A stretch of DNA of 42,233 bases from Acidobacteriota bacterium (GTDB lineage: Bacteria > Acidobacteriota > Terriglobia > Acidiferrales > UBA7541): NCBI GenBank assembly GCA_013289695.1, contig JABCZK010000043.1:1-42233 (forward strand), read 5' to 3'. The notes below the pieces were generated by a model. It worked only from the letters and a program-made list of their open reading frames with translations. It did no database searches and was not told the DNA's origin. Within the stretch, counting starts at the first letter, position 1; each line of letters opens with the position of its first letter. Shown in pieces: positions 16,046 through 25,079 of the stretch. The position numbers and the translations under genes are program-made.

Positions 16046-17410
16046 TCAAGTGGACGGCCCAATTGTCATGCGCAGGCCGTTCTTGGGCCGAAGGGTTATG
16101 CTCGGCTGCGGCTCTACCGGGTGGCCGGGCACGAGTTCGAGATGGCAACTCCGAATCACCATCGCCACAATCAATCGCGCCTCCATCATCGCGAACTCGC
16201 TGCCGATGCAGAACCGCGGCCCGCTTCCGAAAGGAATGTAGGCTCGCGGCCGAGCGGCAAATCGAGTGGGATCGAATCGTTCCGCGTCCGGCCAAAAGCT
16301 TTCATTCCGATGCAGTGCGTACGGGCTGATCACAATGCTCGAACCGGCGGGAATGTGGAATCCTCCAATCGTATCGTCGGCAATGGCGCGGCGTTCGATG
16401 GCCCAGATAGGCGGATACAATCGCATCGCTTCCTGAATCACCATTGTGGTGAATGTGAGTTGCGGCAGAGTCTCGATCGTCGGCACGGACTTGCCGAGCA
16501 CCATGGACACCTCGGCCCGCAGTTGCCGCTCGGAGTCGGGGTTTTGGGACAGCACATAAAACGTCCAGGCGAGCGCGTTGGCCGTCGTTTCGTGCCCCGC
16601 CAGCAGAAACGTGATGGTTTCGTTGCGTAGCTCGGTGTCGCCGAGGCCCTGTCCGGTTTCTTCGTCGCGCACATCGAGCAGCATCCCGAGCAGGTCGGTG
16701 TTCGCGCCCTTCCCGGAGCGATGCTGGGCGATGATGCGGTACACGATCTGGTCCACCGTTTGCATCGCGCGGCGGAATCGGAGGTTCTGGGGCGTAGGAA
16801 CGAACGCCGGCAGATCGATGATGTTTCCCCAACGCTGGAAGGTGTGGGTCAGTATCGTTTCCATCGCGCTTTCGACGGCACTTGAATCTTCGCCGACGTC
16901 CGCTCCCAGCAGCGTGTTCCCGACGATCGCGTACGTGAGTCGCATCATCTCTGACGCGATATCCAGCGGCTCGCCATTCGCAATGCTCGCTTGCCACCGC
17001 GCTAACATCGCTGCCGTCAACCCAGTCATCTGGCCGGCCAGTCTCGCGACGCTTTGACGATGGAACGACGGCTGCATCAAACGGCGCTGGCGCTGCCAGA
17101 GTTCACCGTTGCTGGTAAGCAGGCTATCGCCCGAGATCGCGCGAATCTTGGCGGAGCTGCGCGTGGCCTTATCGTAGTTGCGCGCGTGGGATTGCAACAC
17201 GTGTTCGATGTGGTCAGGATGATTCAGTAGATGCACAACGAACGGGCCGATGTGAAACCGAACGATGTCGCCGTATCGTCTCGAGCTATCTAGCATCAGG
17301 CCGAGAACGTCGCGCCGAAACGCCCGCAGATTGCCCACGAGCCAATCGCCGCGCGGGCCCGGAGCAATATGTGATGTGTTCGTGAGCACCGCCCTGTTAG
17401 ACCGCTGCAA
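16046..17410 (-). CDS. Cytochrome P450 monooxygenase
   Basis: A 454-residue soluble P450. Key motifs: I-helix AGHETT (271-276), K-helix EAMR of the ExxR motif (327-330), the meander DPTRF (380-384) and the heme loop FGSGPRFCIG (394-403) with proximal ligand Cys401. The C-helix WQRQRR and the HRNESFWPDAERFDPTRF region are also typical. It inserts oxygen into C-H bonds using electrons from a ferredoxin system not found here. The gene is on the strand opposite the isoprenoid/lipid operon and convergent with it, so it has its own promoter. A shared pathway is plausible but unproven. The annotated start is TTG 17410; a GTG seven codons later is an alternative. Confidence 0.93.
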   Translation of the reverse strand: MQRSNRAVLTNTSHIAPGPRGDWLVGNLRAFRRDVLGLMLDSSRRYGDIVRFHIGPFVVHLLNHPDHIEHVLQSHARNYDKATRSSAKIRAISGDSLLTSNGELWQRQRRLMQPSFHRQSVARLAGQMTGLTAAMLARWQASIANGEPLDIASEMMRLTYAIVGNTLLGADVGEDSSAVESAMETILTHTFQRWGNIIDLPAFVPTPQNLRFRRAMQTVDQIVYRIIAQHRSGKGANTDLLGMLLDVRDEETGQGLGDTELRNETITFLLAGHETTANALAWTFYVLSQNPDSERQLRAEVSMVLGKSVPTIETLPQLTFTTMVIQEAMRLYPPIWAIERRAIADDTIGGFHIPAGSSIVISPYALHRNESFWPDAERFDPTRFAARPRAYIPFGSGPRFCIGSEFAMMEARLIVAMVIRSCHLELVPGHPVEPQPSITLRPKNGLRMTIGPST

Positions 17411-17556
17411 TAAATAATTTAACCTATTCCCAGTTGTTCAAAACTCTGCGGTGCAGAGATCTCACGCAAGGAATTCTGGTCTCGCCATAAGGTACGCATG
17501 GAGCCATTCAGCTGCGATTAAGCGGAAGCTGCTCAACGTTCCGGCTGTTTTGAAAA

Positions 17557-17690
17557 AGTGCGCTCTCGGACCGCGTGGAACGAGTATCAAAATTACAGCT
17601 GTTCAGGGAATCGTTGTAAGTATCTTACACAATGAAGGTTGCTCAGGGTGCGTTCACAGTTCAGTTGCGAGAGCGCCTGCTTCAGGAGCA
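17557..17690. repeat. Dispersed repeat B, copy 1
   Basis: From AAGTGCG at 17557 the sequence aligns to 24827 onward at roughly three-quarters identity over the first 65 bases. Similarity resumes near the GTTGCGAGAGCGCCTGCTT stretch (17664-17682; GTTTGCGAGAGCACCTGCTT at 24935-24954). It sits in a 0.9 kb spacer between the P450 and the alpha-2-macroglobulin gene, which holds no supported protein gene. Confidence 0.6.
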
Positions 17691-17700
17691 CCCGCTAAGC

Positions 17701-17800
17701 GAGCAGGTAGTCATTCTCACGAGCTTCCATTACAATGATCATTAGAATCATACGGTTGCGGAGGGCGTGTAGCTCAACTGGGAGAGCACCTGCTTTGCAA
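17701..17800. repeat. Dispersed repeat C, copy 1, ending in a tRNA-Ala(UGC) 5' half
   Basis: These 100 bases align without gaps to 39041-39140, with 15 differences by my count. The last 41 bases (17760-17800) read as the acceptor 5' strand, D arm and anticodon arm up to the loop of tRNA-Ala(UGC), including GTAGCTCAACTGGGAGAGC and CCTGCTTTGCAA. After the loop, AAA then GCAGG could still close an enlarged anticodon stem, but no T arm or acceptor 3' strand follows. This is not a functional tRNA. Confidence 0.8.
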
Positions 17801-18325
17801 AAAAGCAGGCAGAATCACACATGTGCCGCATCTGGTTTCGTTTACACAAGACTCGGAGCCATTCTTACTTTTCTAGCTGCACCCAATCCTGCACCCACGT
17901 TATTGACCGGCGAGAATTGCGTTCGGGGACATCAAGGACGGTAGTCATACGTTTACAAAGCGCTGGTGCACTCCCTGTTGGAAAAGTCCTTCAGCGTGCG
18001 TAATCCTTCTCCGATAGCTCTCCCTCCGCCTGAAATCAATGGTCCCGGTCCCGCAGGTCCGTGCAACCGCGTTCGAGGTACACTTCGTTTATATTTGTCG
18101 CGAACTTGCCAGGCACTTCCGCCCAGCGCATCCTGCCCGCTCTCGAGTAAGGCAGCTCCGTAGGCGGCACCGGACTCATTCATGGGAAATTTGTAAGAAT
18201 CTTGGCTCGAGTCCGAGCAGCGTGCTTCAGGTTCCATGCGCAATTGGCAACCAAGCTCATTTATCGACTGCGACCTGAGGGATTGGCCTGTACCATACGG
18301 TCACGTGATGTTGCCGGAGGCGCGG
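17801..18325. other. Spacer upstream of the macroglobulin gene
   Basis: There is no supported gene. Near 17877-17900 there is a close direct repeat, CTGCACCCAATC then CTGCACCCACG. The only decisive element is the ribosome site GGAGG at 18316-18320 for the following gene. Confidence 0.4.
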
Positions 18326-21300
18326 ATGCGTTTGGCCCAATCCTGGATTGCTGTGGCACTGGTGCTTTTGTGCGGCGGCGTGCGGGTACTTGTTGCTGCG
18401 CAAGACACCTCACCGTCGCTCAAGGTGGAAGAAGACAAGATGCGCTTCCACTTATTGCCGCAATCCGGGCTGGAGTTCCCTATTAGGAATATCTCCGCGC
18501 AGCAAGTCTCCGGAAAGTTTGCGCTTGAGCTACTGAACCTCGAGGATGATTCGGTCGCGGCAACGCTATCCGGCACTTTTACTGAACAACCTGGAGAGAC
18601 GATCGAAAAGATCGCCTGGCCGGTGGACAAACTTCCCAGCGACACGCCATCGGAGCTTGGCTGGTACCGGCTGCGCTACACGTTTACCCCGGATGCAAGC
18701 CCAGCGGTGGCGCCGGTAACGGGGATCGTGCAGCTGGGGCGAATCATCAGGGATGGTTTCGCAATCAGCATGGCAGCCGCCAAGAGCGTGGCGCCCGGCA
18801 CCAAGTATCCGGTACGAGTCCATGTGGAAAATCCCACGACGCGGCAAGCGTACGCGAATATTCTGGTGGAATTATCGGTCGTAATCGGCAACGACGACGA
18901 CACCGCGATCAAACGCAAAGCGCGGACGGACACGGCGGGGAATGCCACCGTGCTGTTTCATTTGCCGGAACATCCCACGGACCAACAGGGCACGATTACG
19001 GCGGACGTGACGCGGGCCGCATTCAGCGAAGAAGAGAGTCTTGATTTCCAATTTCCCGATGAGCCGGCGCCCGCGGTAACGATCACAACGGACAAGCCGC
19101 TGTACCAGCCGGGGCAGACGGTGCACATCCGGCTGCTGACCAAAGGCCCGGACAAGCGGGCGATGGCCGGCGCGAAGATGAATGTTGCGATCGAAGATGA
19201 AGATGGAGCCGAGCAATTCCACGAACAAATGGTTACTTCGCGATTCGGTGTCGCTTCCACGGATTGGGACATTCCAAGGAAAATGCGATTAGGCAATTAC
19301 ACGATCACGGTGCGATTCGAGTCCGAGCCGAGCACGTATTGGACCAATCGCCGCAGTGAAATCCGCATCAGCCGGTACGAGCTGCCGACTTTCACGGTGA
19401 GCGTCGATCCGGACAAGGCATACTATCTGCCGAATCAAAATGCGGTGATCGACGTGCACGCCGATTACCTTTTTGGCAAACCGGTACAACACGGCAAAGT
19501 GAGAATTGTCCGCCAGGACAACCGGAAGTGGAATTACGAGAAGCAGAAGTGGGAAGCCGACGAATCGCAGCCGGTGGAAGGCGAGCTGGGGAGCAACGAC
19601 CATTTTAAGGGCACCATCAACCTGGCGGAAGATTTCAAGTCGTTCCAGCAGAACGATGCGGAGCGATTTGAAGACACGACGCTGGCGGCCTATCTGACGG
19701 ATTCCTCGACGGGACGCACCGAGCAACGACGATTCAAAATCCGGCTGACGGCGCAACCGATTCATTTGTACATGAGCACCGCGGCGAGCACTTCGAGCGC
19801 GGAACCTATCCTTATATATGTGATGAGCTCGTACGCGGATGGAGTGCCGGCCTCCGTGGATGGAAAGATTTTCGCGACGCAGCCGAGCAATGACGAGAAA
19901 TCGGAACACGGATTTGACCTGAGCCGGCGCTCGCCGATAGGGACTTTTCATACGAACCAGTACGGGATTGGGCGCGTGGAGATTGCACCTTTGCCGGAAA
20001 GCGATTTGCGCGTGCCGCGGTGGTACCAGGGGCGGGGTTATTTCTACTCCGATTACTTCGATGACAGCGACGAATCCGAGGGCGCGCCGGCGGACCGGAC
20101 CGCGCTATTGCAACTGGAAGCAGCAGACAGAAAAGGCCTGGCGGGATCGACGCACGAGGAACTTTCGATTGCCGCGAGCCGCGATTACCTGCAGGTGAAG
20201 ACCGATCACACGCTTTACCATCCGGGCGACGCCGTACAGGTGAGCGTGGTATCGAGCAGGAAATCGCAGGACCTGGTGCTGAACGCGTGGAATGAGGCGG
20301 GACTGCTGACGTCGCAGGTGGCGCGACTAAGCGGCGGGAGGGCCAGCGCGACGGTGCCGTTTGACGCGCGATTTTGCGGAGATATTTACCTGACGGCGTC
20401 CAGCCTTTCGGCCGCGGGAGGTGAAGAAAATTCGCTGAGCGGCTGGACGCACGTGCTGTATCCGGCCAAAGAAGAACTGGACGTGAAGCTGAAGTTGGCG
20501 CAAACGGTTTTCCGGCCGGGCGAGGAAGCGGCGGCGGATTTACACGTGCTGACGCCGTCGGGCGAGCCGACCGAAAGCGCGCTGGGAGTGCTGGTGTTCG
20601 ATCGGGCTGTAGCGGAGCGCGTGCGTACAGATGAAGATTTCGGGCGCGAGTACGGATATTCGATCTTCGATTATTTTGGCCCGAGTTACGGGGAAAGCAT
20701 CGGCGGGGTGAGCTATCGCGATTTGCGGGGTCTGGACGCGCGCAAACCGTTTCCAGAGGGACTCGACCTGGTGGCGGAGGGCATGGTCCACGGCGGATAC
20801 GCGCCGTGGATGACGAACGAGGAGTTTGGGGGCGGCGGATGGGATGCGGCGGGAGCTTCCGGCACGTTCGCGAAATGGCTAGAGCAGGAAACCAAGCTCG
20901 CGCGCAGGGCGCTGGACGACTGGGACGCCTCGCATGGCGAATACCCCAACAGCGAAGCGGAAGTGCGCGCTGCGTTGCAGGCCGAGAAGATCGATTTCGA
21001 CCGTTTGCGCGATCCGTGGGGTGAACCGTTTCGTGTGAAATTTTCGTACCGGCGAGCCGATCGAGTGCTGCAATTGGTGAGCAGCGGAGTGGACAAGCAG
21101 GCTGGCACGGCGGACGATTTTACCGCAGCGACGTTTCACTGGCGATATTTCACGAAGACCGGGATGCGGATCGATCGCGCGTCTTACGAATATTTGCAGC
21201 GCACCGGAAAATACATCCGCGATTACCCGACGTTGCGAGACGAGATGAAAGTGCAGGGGGTGGATCTGGATGCGTTACGCGATCCGTGGCAGCGGGCGTA

Positions 21301-24300
21301 TTCCTATCTGTTTGATATCGATGGCGCATACTACCGGATTCAAGTGGCGAGCGCAGGCAAGGACGGAGTGTTCGACAGCAAGGAGCATCCTTCCTGGGAC
21401 GACGTGCAGGAGTGGACTTCGAGCACGCACTATTTCGCGGGGGAGAACGCGGATTTGGGCGCGGCGATCGCGGAGCGATTTGCGGCGACGGGTTCTTTCC
21501 CGCAAAACGAAGAGCAATTGAAGTCGGTGCTGGCTGCAGCGAAGCTGGGGCCGGAGCGATTGATCGATCCGTGGGGGCACGCGTATCGGTTTACGTTCAG
21601 CGCGCAGAGCCGATATGCAGACAGCGTCACGGTGCGCGATGCGCGCACATATTCGGATGCGGTGACGCAGACGCGGAAGGCGACGGAAGTGACGCCGGTG
21701 ACGCAACAGGTGGCATTTCTTTACGTGGTGAGCAACGGGCCGGACAATCATGAGCAGCACGCATTTCCGGTGGCGGAATACAGCCGGGTGATCGCGGAGC
21801 AAACCAGCAAGCAAAAAGAAGCGATCGCGAACAAGACGCAAAATCCGGTGCAGGGCGGTTACGGCGGCTTGCATGGAGTGGTTACCGATCCCACCGGCGC
21901 AGTGGTCGCTGGCGCTGCCGTAGCCGCGACGTCCGTGGACACTTTCCAGGTGTACAGGGCGCGGGCGGATTATTCGGGAAATTATTCGTTTGCCAGTTTG
22001 CCGGCGGGATTTTACCAGGTGGAATGCGCGTCGCTGGGATTCGTGCGCAGTCTGGTGCAGCGAGTCCCGGTGCAGGCCGGGATTTCCACGCAGGTTGATT
22101 TCACGCTGAATGTGGGCGGAGTGTCACAGACCGTCGAAGTGACCGCGGAGGCGGCCACGCTGCAAACGGAGTCGGCATCCGTGGGTAAGACGATGGGTAG
22201 CGCGGGCACGGAGGCGGTGGAGAAGCCGCTGTTCACGCCACGGCTGCGAAAATATTTTCCGGAAACGCTGGTGTGGCGGCCGGAAGTGATTACGGACAAG
22301 CACGGGCGCGCGCACATCGCTTTTCCGATGGCGGACAACATTACGGCCTGGAAGATGTCGGTGCTGGCGTCGAACGAGGCGGGCGAAGTGGGGATCGCGG
22401 AGAAGGAGCTGCGCAGTTTTCAACCGTTTTTCCTGGAGCTGGACCCACCGAAGATTTTGACCGAAGGGGATCGGATCAGTCTGCCGGTGGTTTTGCGCAA
22501 CTACACGGAGGAGCCGCAAACGGTGGCGGCGGAAATGCAGGCCGAGCCGTGGATGAGCATTTTGTCGGCGGCGCAGCAGAGCGTGACGATCGCGCCGAGC
22601 GGCGATAGCAGCCCGGTGTTCGCGTTCCGCGCGGAGAAGAGCATGAAGGCTGCAAAGCAGCGGGTGACGGCTCGCAACGCAGCGGCCGGCGATGCCGTGG
22701 AGCGCGAACTTTTGGTGCATCCGAACGGGCAGGAAATCTCTTTCACCACGAGCCGAGTGCTGTCGGCCGCGCAAGATTCCGTGGAGTTGCAGATTCCGCA
22801 GACGGCGATTCGTGGGTCGGTGGACGCGGAGCTGCGGATTTATCCGAATTTGACGGCGCACGTGCTGGATGTGATGCGCGGAATCGGAGCGACTCCGGCG
22901 GGATGCGGCGAGCAAATCGCTTCGACCGCCTACGTGAGCCTGATGGCGCTGGAGCTGCTGAAAAAAGCCGCGCAGGACAAGCCCGATGACGCGAATCCGC
23001 GCGCGGCGATCGCCGCGCAGGCGCGGCAGACGTTGCAGGAAGCGTACGACCAACTCGTCGACTTGCAGAATCCGGACGGCGGATTCCGCTATTGGAAGAA
23101 GATGCCTTCGAACGTGGCGCTGACGGCGTACGTGCTGCGTTTTTTGAATGCGGCGCAGGGATTCATCGAGGTGGACGCGAGCGTTGCGAACCGGGCGCGC
23201 GATTACCTGGTGGCGCAGCAGACGAAGACAGGCGCGTGGACTTCCCCGCAATGGGATTCGCAGAAGCAAGCGATCGTTGAGCGGGAAGATCCTAATTTAA
23301 CGGCTTATATTGCACGCACGCTGGCCGGTGTGAAACCGGACACGAGCGCGAAGGATGCGGAAAAACAAAAAAAAGAGGAGGCGGCACTGAAATCGGCGCT
23401 GGATTTTCTGGAAGAGCGCATCGATGCGTGGAGCGATGCGTATCTGGCGGGAAATTATGCGATCGCTGCGATTGAGAGCGGACGCAATGAACACATCGAA
23501 AATGCGCGAGCGCTCTTGACGACGCTGGCTCATCGCGAAGGCGACACCACTTACTGGAATCTGGAAGCGAACACCACGCCGTTTTATGGCTGGGGCGAGC
23601 CGGGGCGCATCGAGACGACAGCGCTGGCCGTGGAAGCGCTGGCGAAGCTGCAAGCGCGGCATCCCGACACGGATACGGCGGACAGCTTGAGCCGCGGGCT
23701 GCAATATTTGTTGACGCACAAGGATCGCTACGCGACCTGGTATTCGACGCAAGCGACGCAGAACGTGCTGGAGGCACTGGTCGCCGCGATTCCGATGGCG
23801 AGTGAAGGCACGGGCGCGTCCGAAGCAACGGTGCTGGTGAATGGGCGTGCGGCGCGCACGATTCATTTGCCGAGCCCGCAGGATGCGGTGGGGCCGATCA
23901 CCGTGGAGCTGGCGGATGAATTGACGAAAGGCGCGAACAAGATTGGGATCGCGCGGAGCGGCAGCGCGGCGGCGATGAACGCCACCGTCATCGCGAGCTA
24001 CTATTTGCCTTGGGCGGAGTCTGAAGCGACGGCGCAAGAAAATTTCAAGACGGGAGAGAAGCGCGCGTTGCGATTGGGCGTGCGCTACGACCACACGGAT
24101 GCGCATGTGGGCGAGCGCGTGCATTGCAGCGTGGAGGCCGAACGCATCGGATTCCGCGGCTACGGCATGATGCTGGCGGAAGTGGGCCTGCCGCCGGGGG
24201 CCGAAGTGGATCGCGCTTCGCTGGAAGAAGCGGAAACGTCGCCGGGAGTTTCGGGTTACGAAATACAGCCGGATCGCGTGGTGTTTTATCTGTGGCCGGT

Positions 24301-24439
24301 GGCGGGAGGAACCAGCTTTGGTTTCGATTTCCGCATGCGTTATCGAATCGAAGCGATGAGCGCGCCCGCGCTGGTCTACGACTACTACAATCCCGAGGCG
24401 AACGCGACCGTCGCGCCGGTTCTCTTCAGCGTCCGCTAA
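18326..24439 (+). CDS. Secreted alpha-2-macroglobulin with inserted GspG-like and carboxypeptidase-regulatory domains
   Basis: The 2037-residue product starts at ATG 18326, five bases after GGAGG. A signal peptide (MRLAQSWIAVALVLLCGGVR...) ends near VAAQ; LLCGG is a poor lipobox. MG-type beta domains follow, with TDKPLYQPGQTVHIR from residue 255. Between about 858 and 1158 lie three copies of a pseudopilin-like unit with DPWG/DPWQ motifs at 896, 986 and 1081; copy 1 also has SSGVDKQAGTADDF, as in GspG. Residues about 1180-1277 form a carboxypeptidase-regulatory domain like that of the Oar receptor at 34185. The A2M core resumes at LVWRPEVITDKHGRAHIAFP. The thioester GCGEQ is intact (Cys1527-Gln1530), followed by the helical toroid and a C-terminal domain with VYDYYNPE. 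Such proteins trap attacking proteases covalently. No pbpC partner is adjacent. Confidence 0.93.
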   Translation: MRLAQSWIAVALVLLCGGVRVLVAAQDTSPSLKVEEDKMRFHLLPQSGLEFPIRNISAQQVSGKFALELLNLEDDSVAATLSGTFTEQPGETIEKIAWPVDKLPSDTPSELGWYRLRYTFTPDASPAVAPVTGIVQLGRIIRDGFAISMAAAKSVAPGTKYPVRVHVENPTTRQAYANILVELSVVIGNDDDTAIKRKARTDTAGNATVLFHLPEHPTDQQGTITADVTRAAFSEEESLDFQFPDEPAPAVTITTDKPLYQPGQTVHIRLLTKGPDKRAMAGAKMNVAIEDEDGAEQFHEQMVTSRFGVASTDWDIPRKMRLGNYTITVRFESEPSTYWTNRRSEIRISRYELPTFTVSVDPDKAYYLPNQNAVIDVHADYLFGKPVQHGKVRIVRQDNRKWNYEKQKWEADESQPVEGELGSNDHFKGTINLAEDFKSFQQNDAERFEDTTLAAYLTDSSTGRTEQRRFKIRLTAQPIHLYMSTAASTSSAEPILIYVMSSYADGVPASVDGKIFATQPSNDEKSEHGFDLSRRSPIGTFHTNQYGIGRVEIAPLPESDLRVPRWYQGRGYFYSDYFDDSDESEGAPADRTALLQLEAADRKGLAGSTHEELSIAASRDYLQVKTDHTLYHPGDAVQVSVVSSRKSQDLVLNAWNEAGLLTSQVARLSGGRASATVPFDARFCGDIYLTASSLSAAGGEENSLSGWTHVLYPAKEELDVKLKLAQTVFRPGEEAAADLHVLTPSGEPTESALGVLVFDRAVAERVRTDEDFGREYGYSIFDYFGPSYGESIGGVSYRDLRGLDARKPFPEGLDLVAEGMVHGGYAPWMTNEEFGGGGWDAAGASGTFAKWLEQETKLARRALDDWDASHGEYPNSEAEVRAALQAEKIDFDRLRDPWGEPFRVKFSYRRADRVLQLVSSGVDKQAGTADDFTAATFHWRYFTKTGMRIDRASYEYLQRTGKYIRDYPTLRDEMKVQGVDLDALRDPWQRAYSYLFDIDGAYYRIQVASAGKDGVFDSKEHPSWDDVQEWTSSTHYFAGENADLGAAIAERFAATGSFPQNEEQLKSVLAAAKLGPERLIDPWGHAYRFTFSAQSRYADSVTVRDARTYSDAVTQTRKATEVTPVTQQVAFLYVVSNGPDNHEQHAFPVAEYSRVIAEQTSKQKEAIANKTQNPVQGGYGGLHGVVTDPTGAVVAGAAVAATSVDTFQVYRARADYSGNYSFASLPAGFYQVECASLGFVRSLVQRVPVQAGISTQVDFTLNVGGVSQTVEVTAEAATLQTESASVGKTMGSAGTEAVEKPLFTPRLRKYFPETLVWRPEVITDKHGRAHIAFPMADNITAWKMSVLASNEAGEVGIAEKELRSFQPFFLELDPPKILTEGDRISLPVVLRNYTEEPQTVAAEMQAEPWMSILSAAQQSVTIAPSGDSSPVFAFRAEKSMKAAKQRVTARNAAAGDAVERELLVHPNGQEISFTTSRVLSAAQDSVELQIPQTAIRGSVDAELRIYPNLTAHVLDVMRGIGATPAGCGEQIASTAYVSLMALELLKKAAQDKPDDANPRAAIAAQARQTLQEAYDQLVDLQNPDGGFRYWKKMPSNVALTAYVLRFLNAAQGFIEVDASVANRARDYLVAQQTKTGAWTSPQWDSQKQAIVEREDPNLTAYIARTLAGVKPDTSAKDAEKQKKEEAALKSALDFLEERIDAWSDAYLAGNYAIAAIESGRNEHIENARALLTTLAHREGDTTYWNLEANTTPFYGWGEPGRIETTALAVEALAKLQARHPDTDTADSLSRGLQYLLTHKDRYATWYSTQATQNVLEALVAAIPMASEGTGASEATVLVNGRAARTIHLPSPQDAVGPITVELADELTKGANKIGIARSGSAAAMNATVIASYYLPWAESEATAQENFKTGEKRALRLGVRYDHTDAHVGERVHCSVEAERIGFRGYGMMLAEVGLPPGAEVDRASLEEAETSPGVSGYEIQPDRVVFYLWPVAGGTSFGFDFRMRYRIEAMSAPALVYDYYNPEANATVAPVLFSVR

Positions 24440-24450
24440 GCAAAGTCGGC

Positions 24451-24471
24451 TACCGGATTGCCGGTACATAT
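24451..24471 (+). terminator. Possible weak terminator after the macroglobulin gene
   Basis: TACCGG (24451-24456) and CCGGTA (24461-24466) form a six-base stem with an ATTG loop, 11 bases past the stop codon. It is followed by CATATTT rather than a clean T-run, so strength is doubtful. Confidence 0.3.
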
Positions 24472-24563
24472 TTCGCGCATCGTGTCACTAACCGTGCGAT
24501 GGTCCGCAGAAATTCAGCGACGACTGATGCGTCGAACCCGCTAAGTACACGCTCTGAGCGAAC

Positions 24564-24627
24564 CACCTGGTCACTAGGCAGGTGCGCTCCTCTAAGCTCG
24601 CGTGAGCTTGGCCGAGCGTTCGGCCAA
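24564..24627. other. Cluster of three hairpins, one tRNA anticodon-arm-like
   Basis: CACCTG (24564-24569) pairs with CAGGTG (24579-24584); on the minus strand this resembles a tRNA anticodon arm. AAGCTC (24594-24599) pairs with GAGCTT (24604-24609). TTGGCCGA (24608-24615) pairs perfectly with TCGGCCAA (24620-24627) around GCGT. No T-run follows, so these are not ordinary terminators. Confidence 0.5.
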
Positions 24628-24826
24628 GAGCCAAACGCTTCAGTTCGTTCTCTCCCGGCCCGAGTCTAGAAATATCAACCCGCGCAAACGCGGACAACGT
24701 TTTCGTTGATCCGAAATCTGAAAGGACTGCCGCATTTCTATGACGCCGCATGTCGGCTCTGCCCGCGTTGCCGAGACGCATTGTCCACTCACCAATTTTT
24801 ACTGCGCGCGACTTTCACTTCACAAG

Positions 24827-24950
24827 AAGTGCGTTCTTGGACCGAATGGACCGAGAATCAATTTTGCAGCTGTTCGAGAAATCCGCGTAATTAACTTGTC
24901 TGATACAGCTTGCTTGTGATGCGTCGGAAGATCAGTTTGCGAGAGCACCT
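24827..24950. repeat. Dispersed repeat B, copy 2
   Basis: Counterpart of 17557-17690. It runs from AAGTGCGTTCTTGGACCG to GAGAGCACCT, where it merges with a tRNA-Ala D/anticodon-arm piece and repeat A. Confidence 0.6.
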
Positions 24951-25050
24951 GCTTTGCAAGCACGCCTTCCTCTCACCCAAGGCGTTGAATCGACGTCTCT
25001 TCACAGTGCAAAACCCTCTGCTAATTGGGCTACTAATCGGGCTACAGAAA
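24951..25050. repeat. Dispersed repeat A, copy 2
   Basis: Ungapped partner of 5831-5930. It begins inside GAGAGCACCTGCTTTGCAAG, the tRNA-Ala(UGC) D-to-anticodon-arm stretch at 24941-24960, and ends with ATTGGGCTAC and ATCGGGCTAC. Confidence 0.75.
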
Positions 25051-25079
25051 ATAAGGAAAATTCACCTGAAAACACAGGC

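Noticed and set aside
17760..17835. A possible complete tRNA-Ala gene
   Set aside because: The 5' half fits, but the anticodon loop is enlarged by AAA and there is no T arm or acceptor 3' strand, so no cloverleaf closes.
18326..18410. Lipoprotein signal on the macroglobulin
   Set aside because: The only Cys context is VLLCGG, which lacks a small residue before Cys; a standard signal-peptidase I site at VAAQ fits better.
22124..24469. Two minus-strand frames of 380-390 codons under the macroglobulin gene
   Set aside because: Both are Arg/His/Gln-rich antisense shadows of a gene with clear A2M motifs.
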